Assembly (NCBI GenBank): GCA_015039465.1
Contig: MU130572.1
Span: 298,622-362,621 of the forward strand
DNA length: 64,000 nucleotides
Reading direction: 5' to 3'
DNA from: Phlegmacium glaucopus
Lineage: Eukaryota > Basidiomycota > Agaricomycetes > Agaricales > Cortinariaceae
Shown here: piece after piece, positions 9,895 to 19,957 of the stretch
Numbering within the stretch: the first letter of the stretch is position 1
How the letters are laid out: each line of letters starts with the position of its first letter
Position numbers and translations under genes: made by a program
The notes under the pieces: generated by a model
What the model was told of the DNA's origin: nothing
Databases searched by the model: none
What the model saw: the letters and a program-made list of their open reading frames with translations, nothing else

Positions 9895-10462
9895 TTAGAA
9901 AAGGATCTTCCCTTAACGGACTGAGTCTGGTCCGTGCAGTGGAACGATAGTCCGATTCACAGCCCCCAATTTGGGCCAATCAGACTCCATGCACTCCCAG
10001 ACCATGGCTCCCTCCCTGTCTTTGCAGCACGCATCTCTGAGTGGCTCCTTCCTATCAGCCATGGACGATGAACACACCGCCCAGCTAGAAAGAGAAGTTG
10101 TCCTACTGTGAGCTCGGGACATTGAATACCAAAACAGGTTCAACTGAATTATGGAGACGCTCCACCGACTTGTTCCAAATGTACAATCACCTGTACCACA
10201 ACAAGAGGTTCCCCCACAAACTGAAAACATACCCCAGACTCACTCTGCAAGGCCAGCATTCCCAACGGAGTTTGACAGAGAACGATCCAAAGGAACGGCA
10301 TTCCTTCACTCGTGCCAAACATACATCCGGCTCTGTCCCGACAAATTCTCAGACGAGCAAACAAAAATTATCTGGGCCATGTCCTACATGAAATCCGGAA
10401 GAGCATCAAAATGGGCAGCTAGGGTTTTCCGATGGGAAACGGACAACCCTCAGTCAACCTGG
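9895..10462 (+). pseudogene. gypsy gag fragment (copy C)
   Basis: Homologous to copy B gag: FDRERSKGTAFLHSCQ, YIRLCPDKFSDEQTK, IIWAMSYMKSGRASKWAAR, VFRWETDNPQSTW. The homology ends at the Trp codon near 10460, after which sequence is unrelated. Upstream in-frame TGA codons disrupt the start region beginning near 10061. Confidence 0.8.
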
Positions 10463-11940
10463 TATCGCGCACCAATACTGATTGGTAGCATGAGAAGAAA
10501 GCTTAAAAGTTGCCATCATGAAAATAAGCGGACTTTGAATTCACTTACCTATTTTTGAAGCAGCCCTGAATCACGTTCGTCAACAAATCATCCATTTGAA
10601 GTTATCACCCTCATCGCTCACTCAGTCCCCTATCCTCAATTATCTACCTCTTATCTTATCATTCACTGCCAAAACCATCATTCACGTGGTACATGAAGCC
10701 TTCCACCCTCTTTATGACAACTTAGGAAGTCCAGGAGGATCACAACTAAGCAGGAATTGCAGATGAATCAGCAGCAGAGGATTATTCTTGCAGTGTGTCA
10801 AGTGTTATCAAGGCTGCGCGACATGGGATCATGGGCAAGTAGTGTTTTCTTGGGAACAAGGCTGCACCTTTCAGGTGTTGACTCAGGACCTTTCATATTT
10901 TGACATGACCACACAGCTATGGAGTTGATATATTTTTGCTATTGGACTGTGTACACTGCCTTCTCTTCTTTTCTCTCGCACTTTGACACTTTACAGATTT
11001 TTTTATTGTTCCTTCTTCTTTTCCATTGTTCTTTTCTTCTCGCAGCTGTCCTCTCTTTATCTTTCTTCCTTTGACAGCACATACTTCTTTCCTTTTTATT
11101 GTTCTACATAGCCTCATACTTAGGGTATAAATACTGCTCTTTTGTACCAGGATAGGTAGTTTCTCCCAATTCATTCTTACTCCCCAACAGTCATCTTCTC
11201 AGTGGAATTCCAGTGAATTCCTCCCTCAAGTTCGCTTTTTCAGTCCCTTACTGTCAACCTATTGTCTACTGCTATAGTCTTACAAAAGACTCTTTCTCAC
11301 CCATCCTCATTCTTGTCCTCTACCTCAGTCACCTTCCAAGATCTTCATCCTCATCCTTCTCATCTCTATTCTTTCCCCCTACCCTCTGTGTGTTACAAGT
11401 CTAAGGCTAAGCCTTCCCTAAACAAATAACAGGGAGTCTCTTGACCTAAAGACTGGTCCACTGCTCTCTGGTTGGTGTTATATACAACACTCACAATGAT
11501 TTATAACAAATTGAAGAAAGGAGATATAACATAGAAAAGATAAATGTGAAAAAAATGCGAAAACACGAAAATGACTTCATCAGGAAAAATGATTTTGGCC
11601 CTAGGTAGCCTTGGGTAATTTGTTAGTATCACATCACTACTCAGGAGTCAGGACACCCCAGGACACCCCAGGACATCCTAGAGCAGCACAGGTAGAATTT
11701 GAGTGTTACACACTTATCCAAGGACACCTCAGGACAACCTAGGACAGCATAGATAAAGTTTTGAGTGTCACCCATTTTCTCAGGACACCTTTAGTGTATC
11801 CTGGTGCATTGACCATCTGGATTAAATCACATCAGGAGGCCCTGGGAGTCCCTTAGAATTTATGAATTCCGCTAGAAAATCTTTAACCACCACATCCAGG
11901 AAAGTATTTTGCAGTTTTCTCAATAAGGAGAGCTGCTATT
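10463..11940. other. No gene supported; LTR-like promoter features
   Basis: No coding frame with recognisable motif. There is a TATAAATA box at 11126-11133 followed by pyrimidine-rich sequence (11150-11400), which resembles an LTR R/U5 region, but I find no matching partner or clear TG...CA borders. A degenerate repeat lies at 11640-11800. Confidence 0.4.
11642..11795. repeat. Degenerate tandem repeat, unit about 68 bp
   Basis: Two and a bit copies of a unit with CAGGACACC, CCTAGGACAGCA and TTTGAGTGTCAC blocks. Copies differ by many substitutions. The CAGGACA core recurs near 13084-13110. Confidence 0.6.
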
Positions 11941-12506
11941 TGTTACATTCCGTTATATGTTACTCTGGTCCAGCTCCGTCGGAGTTGTCTCCGGTAGTCC
12001 GTACTCCATTCCAGTACTTTCCCTTGTATCTGGATCTACTCTTCCTTTGTCCCACTCCAAGACTTCTCTGTATCATTCCGGCTCTTCCGACATTACTCCA
12101 AACCCATTACCACATCTTTGCCATAACAAGTATTTCTTTGTCATCACTTTCCTACTATCAGTCAGCACACCCGCTATGGATTATTCACCCAGGACTTTCT
12201 GGGAGCAGAACGCAGCACTTTATATTTATCTTTTACATTTCAGTTGCTATTCCTTTTATTATTTAAGTACTTGAAGCTTGTATGTATTCCTCAGTTTCGA
12301 ATATCAACTTAGTTTCCTCCTCTTGTTCATCCTCTAAGTCCCTGCGACTTCCAGTTCCACTCTGTTCTGTTCCTACTCCAAAATTAGGACACGAAGGTTT
12401 AGGGTAGCACAGCATATACACTGAGGCTGAAGTCCTTATCCATTCTGTGGTTCCATTCCAATAAAACTCTGTCTGATACTCTGGAATAGAGTCCTTGAAC
12501 TTAACA
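11941..12506 (+). repeat. Solo LTR of the second retroelement family
   Basis: TGTTACATTCC to GAACTTAACA, 566 bp, flanked by CTATT on both sides (11936-11940 and 12507-12511): a perfect 5-bp target duplication. It is the same LTR as the minus-strand copy at 7614-8180. Confidence 0.9.
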
Positions 12507-12511
12507 CTATT

Positions 12512-12896
12512 AATATAATTTAAACATATTCAGGGTCCTAAAACAATTCTCTACCATCTTTAAAAAATTTCCTTTTTTGGAATTTATGTAATCTACCCTG
12601 ACCCAGCACCATATGCTTGAAATCATGCTTATCTGTGATCATGTGACCAATGGTCTGTGCGCCATCCAAAAGATATATAAACCACCCACAATTTTGTTTT
12701 CTTATTTCCTACTTCAGTATTATATATGTACTAGTATATTTATGTATCACTATTTTATCATTATTTTATTACTAGTATACATGATGTTTAGAATAATTGA
12801 ATATAATTTTATTATTATTATTATTATTCTGTTGTGTGAGACCATTCAAATATCTGGTTTATATATGTTTTCTAGCATCAGATCCAAAGGGACTAA
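12512..12896. other. AT-rich spacer, no gene seen
   Basis: AT-rich sequence with a short ATT microsatellite (about 12808-12828). No motif found. Confidence 0.5.
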
Positions 12897-12898
12897 GG

Positions 12899-13000
12899 CT
12901 GCCTCAGGACACTCTCAGGTTGCCTCAGGTTGCTCTCAGGTTGCCTCAGGACACTCTCAGGTTGCCTCAGGACGCTCTCAGGTTGCCACAGGTTGCCACA
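12899..13000. repeat. Tandem repeat, 21-bp unit, four copies plus part
   Basis: The unit TTGCCTCAGGACACTCTCAGG is repeated at 12899, 12920, 12941 and 12962 with a few changes, then decays into TTGCCACAGG. There are no spacers, so it is a minisatellite and not a CRISPR. Open frames through it only reflect the repeat length of 3n. Confidence 0.85.
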
Positions 13001-13109
13001 GAACAGCCTAAGACTTTTTATACATAGGTAACTTGCACCCCAGGGCGACCTCTTGACCTGAGCGCCCTGAGCTGCCTGGGGCACCCCAGGACATTTCAGG
13101 ACAGCCTAG

Positions 13110-14786
13110 GGCAGAAGTCATTTTTCCTGATGCAGTTGAGGTTACTGAAGGGAGAGGAAAGTGTATTCAAAAAGAGTCTGAGTACATCAAGAGGATGATG
13201 TAACCAGGGAAAAGGGAGTGCTTCCCAAGGGATTACAGAGCAGTTCCATACTAGAAACCAATTTTGTGGAAGGAAGAGTTGGAGAGGTGATGATTGAGGA
13301 GTATGTAATGGCAAGTGTGCTTGGAGGTGCAGAAGGGATTGAACCCATGTATGATGAAGCTAGGAGGTACCCAGATTGGCCTAGATGGAAAGAAGCTATT
13401 GAAATCAAGCTCAAGAATTTACAAAAATCCAGCACTTACACCTTGGTCAAATGGCCTCCAAATGCAAACATAGTTGACAACTGATGGGTCTTAGGAATCA
13501 AGAAGAGTGCTGCTGGCAAAATTGAAAAATACAAAGCACAATTAGTTGCAAAAGGGTTTACTCAAGTGTATGGCATCAATTATTATGAAACCTATGCACC
13601 AGTGGCAAAACTTGCATCTTTTCAGTTGCTTCTTGCACTTGCTGCTCATAATGGTTGGCCAGTAGACACATTTGACTTCTTATTTGAACAGTCTGCTGGG
13701 AGAAGACAAAATGATTTATCTTGAGCAACCACCAGGTTATGAGACCCAAAGACAAGAGTGGGTGTGGAAGCTGTTAAAGATGTTGTATGGATTAAAGCAA
13801 GGGGCAAAGAATTGGTATGAGGCACTTTGTCAGGCACTAAACAAGTTGAGGTTCATAGAATGGAAGCAGACTATGGCATCTTCTTCAAGCAAGTCAGAAA
13901 TGAGGCAATAATACTGGTGATACATGTCAATGATTGCATGGTCACTGGGAGTTCACAAAAACTTATTAATGGTTTCAAGGTCATATCCCAACATGCCTAC
14001 ATCAACTCAATAATTACTTGATTCAATTTCAATGATCTGAAACCTTTGTCAATCCTGATAGACCCATCCACTCCACTATTAAAATCTCAGTCACCAACAA
14101 AAATTGAAGAAATAGCAAAAATGAAAAATGTACCATATAGGGAAGCAGTGGGCTCACTGATGTACACAGCTATGGGGATGAGACCAGACATAGCATTCAT
14201 GACAATTTTCAGATAATCCAGGTTGGGCACACTGGGAAGCTGTAAAGAGGATTTTTCATTATCTGTTGGGGACAAAAGAGTTAGAGCTGATATATGGAGG
14301 AGAGGAGAGAGGCTTAGTGGGATATGTAGATGCAGATGGAGCATCTCAGGAGCATAGGAGAGCAATAACGGGGTACATTTTCATGGTGGATGGTGGTGCC
14401 ATATCATGGTCTTCAAAAAAGCAAGAATTAGTCACCTTATCAACAACAGAGGCTGAATTATGTTGCAGCAACACACACCACAAAAGAAGCAGTCTGGCTT
14501 TGTTGTCTTATCAGCAAACTATTCAGCTCAGTGGATACACCAACAACATTATTCAGCAACAGCAAGTCTGCTATTGCCCTGGCTCACAACAGACACTACC
14601 ACACATGTACCAAACATATTGACATATGCTACCATTTTATTCAATACATTATTGAAGCTGGCACCATCAAGTTGATCTATTGTCCTACTAACAGCATGAC
14701 TGCTGACACATTAACTAAAGCCCTACCTTCCATCAAAGCCAAACATTTCACTTCAGTGTTGGGTCTTGGCATGGTTTGAGGGGGAG
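13110..14786 (+). pseudogene. Ty1/copia pol relic (RT and RNase H)
   Basis: Broken frames encode the copia RVT_2 domain: DWPRWKEAIEIKLKNLQ, then past a TGA the LVAKGFTQVYGINYYETYAP segment, KMIYLEQPPGYE and LYGLKQGAKNWYE. The catalytic motif reads VIHVNDCMVTG, where an active element has two aspartates. RNase H follows (GYVDADGASQEHRRAITGY, SWSSKKQELVTLSTTEAE). At least six frame breaks are present. The integrase and gag are absent. A purine-rich tract GAGGGGGAG ends at 14786, directly before the LTR. Confidence 0.88.
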
Positions 14787-15008
14787 TGTTGGATATTCAA
14801 ACTGTACATTGCCAGGAACAGGAACAAGTACTATTTTTAGGACATGTTTTCTTACTCATACATTTTTCCCCCTCCATTCTTGTTTCATAACCTACCAACC
14901 ATTACTACCATAGCTCTCCAGGAATGGAGAAGTTTTCACTTATATGATATATTTGATATGTTTCCCAACCTCAGTCCTTATCCTCAAGACTGAGGTTCAT
15001 ACTACATC
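14787..15008 (+). repeat. 3' LTR of the copia relic
   Basis: Begins TGTTGGATATTC right after the polypurine tract. The right end is a guess near 15008; no second LTR is in the window to fix it. Near the end lies a perfect 10-bp hairpin AACCTCAGTC (14967-14976) / GACTGAGGTT (14988-14997). Confidence 0.7.
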
Positions 15009-15035
15009 AGCAAAATCAGGGATTTCCCATAGTTT

Positions 15036-15135
15036 GTCATAGTTATGTCACACCAAATTATAGTAGCATATAGTCATGTCACACCAAATTATAGTATCTT
15101 ATAGTATCCTACAGTCATGTCACCATAACTATAGT
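15036..15135. repeat. Short tandem repeat, about 32-bp unit
   Basis: Two near-identical copies of a block with ATGTCACACCAAATTATAGTA (15044-15065 and 15075-15096) and a third, diverged one. Confidence 0.65.
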
Positions 15136-15299
15136 GAGTTATAGTTTCATAGTATTCATGTTGTGCACACCAGTGCTATCTAGCATGGTCTAGTTTCATC
15201 ACTCTGTCATGTCACACATTTTTCGAGATTTTTTCACTAAGTTAAATAAACCAACCCTAAACAAATCCAAAATTACTAAATATGTAAGTTCAACAAACA

Positions 15300-16300
15300 C
15301 TTTGTCTCAGCACCGCCATCACCACCTCTCAATCACCACAACCACAACTAGCAATGACAACAACAACAATGATGTACCCCCCTCGCTAGGAGGTGGGTTT
15401 GTTTTTTATTTATTTTAATTTCACTATATTAACTTTCTTTGATTTCATTAGTCTCGAACAGTGATGACACAACTCATAATGCACCACACCCCCCTTCACA
15501 GGGGTTTTTTTTTAATCCTCTTTGGCTTTGAATAACAACAGCAACCCTCTCGTCAGAGGGGTATCCTACTTTGTAACTAACTACACCTACACCTGATGAC
15601 AACATGACAAATGACAACACACAATGAGTGAACAACAATGACAAACAAATAATGACAATGACAAATGAATGAACAATGACAACAAACAAATGAATGATGA
15701 TGACAACAACAATGACAATGGCTACCCCCCTCACTAGGGGGGTCTTGTTTTTTTTTTAAATTTTTCAAATTTAATTTCACTCTACTAATGACAAACTACA
15801 GGTATAACAACTACATCAACCACCACAACAACAACTCACCACCACCTCCACAACAACACATGCACCAACAACAATGAATCGTCGATGATGCATGTGTAGA
15901 GAACTGAACCACTTATACTCAAGGGGTTAGATGTGCTTTAATAAAGCTAGATAGATGTGATGGATATCACAGGACTATGTGGCAGTAAGTAAGAGAATAA
16001 AATAGGGAAGTAATAGTTACTCACCTCAGTTGCAATACAACAGACTGAGGTTGAGCACCTATCGTATCTAAGTTTATATATGTATGGTTGTAACAATGGA
16101 GGTGGCCCTCAACCAGTGCCACAGTCACTCACTTGGTCTTCGGTGGCCTGGCGGCCTCTTTGCTTGAGTTCCCAACAGCATGCACCAACAACATTGACAT
16201 GTGCATGAGCAACAACAATGCTGCAGGAACAACAACAACGCACAGACAAACAACAACAATGCATGCAGGAACAATGATGATGCATGGACAAACAACAACC
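15300..16300. repeat. CAACAATGA-rich degenerate microsatellite region
   Basis: Long stretches built from ACAACAA, ATGACAA and ATGATG steps (15320-15372, 15590-15720, 15800-15890, 16180-16300), broken by four short C-rich hairpins and T-runs. No coding signal; frames open only because the repeats lack stops. Confidence 0.6.
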
Positions 16301-16484
16301 TTTTTAGTTGTATATGACAATGCCAATGAGACAGTAGTGTATATTACAATATTTAGACTACTAGTACTTAGTTGAATATGATTCTTTTTAACAATTTCCT
16401 TACTCCAGTTGTGATGCTATTAGAGTATCCAAGTTGGCCTCTCTAACTAATTATGGAACAATATTAGCCTAGCCCTATATAGCA

Positions 16485-16630
16485 CCTTATAGCACTCTAT
16501 AGTGCTGTCTAGTGTCAGGCCATTTCCAGATAGCATTACCGTGACACTACACTGGACAGCACTATAAACAAAAGAACCTTTTCTATGGTTCTATGGTGCT
16601 GTCCAGTGCTGTCCAGTGCCAGTAAGCCAG
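16485..16630. repeat. Imperfect inverted repeat and GTGCTGTCCA repeats
   Basis: TATAGTGCTGTCTAGTGTCA (16499-16518) pairs with most of TGACACTACACTGGACAGCACTATA (about 16549-16573), giving a long imperfect hairpin. Further copies of GTGCTGTCCA follow to 16620. Confidence 0.55.
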
Positions 16631-16860
16631 CCCCAAGTTTGCTGATGTACTTTACTTTACTATTACAGCTTGTGGTCTGACCATAGTATAGTATTACTTT
16701 GTTCAATAGGTATAGACTACCTGCAAATACAGTCCTTATCCTCGAGACTGAGTATTACTTTGTTCAATAACTTAAACCAAAGGTTAGTCTCTCGTAGACA
16801 GCTTCGATATATGTGATGTGACATGAGTTATGGATCACGATATATGAAGTCTGTTGTTTA

Positions 16861-18055
16861 CCGCGCCCCCAAACCCATGCTAGAAAATGTTTATGTAATC
16901 TTTGGACTTCAAAATCATCTTCATCTCCTCTGAACACAATAATTGAAGGGTCTTTTCAGCTGTTCTTAGAGAGAATGTGTTTATATTGGATCCTTAAATT
17001 TATTATATATCTAATTTAAGAGTATCTGACGTGATGTGGATGCTTTCGTGAAAATTAGGTGCATGTCAAGTTGAGCTCCAAATCACGTGCACCACTTTTG
17101 GCTTCTTTTCCTACCAACGAGGAAGTCACATAAACACCCATCCTCTGAGCCCCAAATTTTAATTTATATGGTGCCTAAGCTAAATAGAACAACTTCCACA
17201 GTAAAAAGTAGCAAAAGGCCTCTGTCATCAGAGGATGTACCACAATCAACACACCCCCCGAATGGAGAAGTTGTGAGACGCGACACACCATCCTTCGGCT
17301 GCCTCACGGCAGCCAGAGTTCTAACTACCTAACCACCTACCCAAGACCACACAAAAAGGATATATACCTGATCTCTAAGCCTACCACTAACCTGAGAAAA
17401 AACCACTAACACGAACCCCTAACGCTAACCATGATCCTAACCAAATTACTAGGCCAACCCAAACCCCAGGAGTGACCACAATCGACACGCACACTCAGGC
17501 ACAAAGTGCTGATCTCCCATCAAATTGGATGCCGTAGCTCGCCATCGACTTATTTTTGATACTCTGGCCAGTCTGCCGGTTAGGTGCCGCTGGGGTTTGG
17601 GTTGGCCTAGTAATTTGGTTAGGATCATGGTTAGCATTAGGGGTTCATGTTAGTGATTTTTTCTCAGGTTAGTGGTAGGCTTAGGGATCAGGTATATATC
17701 CTTTTCACACAGTAGCACGGTCTTGGGTAGGTGGTTAGGTAGTTAGAACTCCGGCTGCTGTGAGGCAGCCGAAGGACGGTGTGTCGCATCTCACAACTTC
17801 TCCATTCAGGGGGTGTGTTGATTGTGGTACATCCTCCCCAAACCCCAGTGGCACCTAACCAGCAGACTGGCCGGAGTATCAAAAATAAGTCGATGGCAAG
17901 CTACAGCATCCAATTTGATGGGAGATCAGCACTTCATGCCTGAGTGTGCATGTCAATTGTGGTCACTCCCACTGTCGTCGCGTGAGCTCAACGCGACGAT
18001 AATTCAAAGTCCGAAGATTACATAATGATTTTCTAGCACGGGTTTGGGAGCGCGG
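16861..18055. mobile_element. TIR element with alternating internal inverted repeats (1195 bp)
   Basis: The ends are inverted repeats of about 55 bp (16861-16915 and 18001-18055), starting CCGCGCCCCCAAACCC on the left and CCGCGCTCCCAAACCC on the right strand, roughly 80% alike. TA lies directly outside on both sides (16859-16860, 18056-18057), which fits a TA target duplication. Inside, block A (about 17219-17470) is repeated inverted at about 17590-17833 and block B (about 17470-17590) is repeated inverted at about 17834-17977, giving A-B-A'-B'. No transposase frame is present, so it would be non-autonomous. Confidence 0.75.
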
Positions 18056-18057
18056 TA

Positions 18058-18316
18058 AAAACAGGACTAACCAAAGGTCTAGTTCAAGGTTCTACTCAGA
18101 ACCAAATGAAGCAAGACCACGGCAACACTAGCCCGGCCCGTACTGTATTACTAGTGAACTCCAGCAACACGCTCAACTACCACAGAGAAGGGTGAAGGAA
18201 TTTTATCCACGTGCCTTGTCTAGTACACAGGAAAAGCGAGAAGAGATAATAGAATACACTACAGGTACAATAATGATAATATATGCAAACAGAAAGGATC
18301 CCAAAATAAGGACATT
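18058..18316. other. H3 3' flank
   Basis: No gene seen. This stretch probably holds the 3' UTR and end-processing signal of the H3 gene on the minus strand; no histone-type stem-loop was recognised. Confidence 0.4.
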
Positions 18317-18841
<525 letters not shown>

Positions 18842-19118
18842 TGATAGCAAAGGTTATATGCGATTGGTTAAGGCAGTAGGTAGGCAAAAGATGCAGGACC
18901 ACTTGCCAAAAGAGGCACCATATATATACAAAACGCGACGCGTTATTCACGTGATTTTCCGCGCTGTGTTGATCAACAAACGGAAAAGAAGCACAGCCAC
19001 ATTCATTTTTATATAACCAGCGCCATAGGTCCTGTGATAAGCCACAGTCGCATTCTTGCCTTCTACCACCAAAACAAACGCTTTGAAAACCCCCCCCAAT
19101 AACTCACTTTATATCAAC
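18842..19118. promoter_or_regulatory. Shared divergent H3-H4 promoter
   Basis: 277 bp between the two histone start codons. It contains an MCB-like ACGCGT (18938-18943), an E-box CACGTG (18948-18953), a TATATATA run near 18920-18929 on the H3 side and TTATATAA near 19009-19016 on the H4 side. ACGCGT is the binding site of MBF, the G1/S regulator in fungi, so S-phase control is the obvious reading. Confidence 0.65.
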
Positions 19119-19606
<488 letters not shown>

Positions 19607-19957
19607 AGACTTTCTCCTTTTGTCTATTGTATTCTTGTATCATTGTATTTTATAATTCGATTTTTTTCCCTCTGTACTTACATAAGTGACTTGGGATGAA
19701 TGCAATTACTCGTCCCGTCGTTCATTCAAGTGTCAGTCATCGGGACCTTCTACTTGGTGTTCTACTTGGTGTCTTGCTTATCTCTACGTGAATAGTGCTG
19801 CCCCAGTCTGTTCGTAGTACATAGGCCTTAATAAATGTCCATTTGTGAGGACCTGGCAGCAGGAAGCATGTTGGCATAAAATATAATATGTAATAGGAAT
19901 GTAGATACAAGGATGTGCTGCAGAATGCCGATATCTAGCTGGTACAAAGGTCAAAAA
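19607..19957. other. Convergent 3' regions of H4 and the Doa10 homologue
   Basis: 351 bp of AT-rich sequence with no gene; expected to hold the 3' ends of both transcripts. Confidence 0.5.

Larger units (their letters stand above)
9482..10462 (+). mobile_element. gypsy copy C: LTR plus partial gag
   Basis: A full 413-bp LTR is followed by a primer-site-like tract and a gag region that stops matching at about 10462. The LTR resembles that of copy A far more than that of copy B, so this is best read as a younger element inserted into the protease gene of B and then truncated. Its gag has TGA stops at about 10108 and 10146. Confidence 0.75.

Noticed and set aside
12899..13000. CRISPR-like repeat array
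   Set aside because: Units are contiguous without unique spacers, and the genome is eukaryotic.
12613..13027. Frames over the 21-bp repeats
   Set aside because: Repeat length is 3n, so stops are absent by construction; no conserved protein.
17400..17460. Telomere-like CCCTAAC words
   Set aside because: Irregular, few, and duplicated in inverted form within the TIR element; not an array of telomere repeats.
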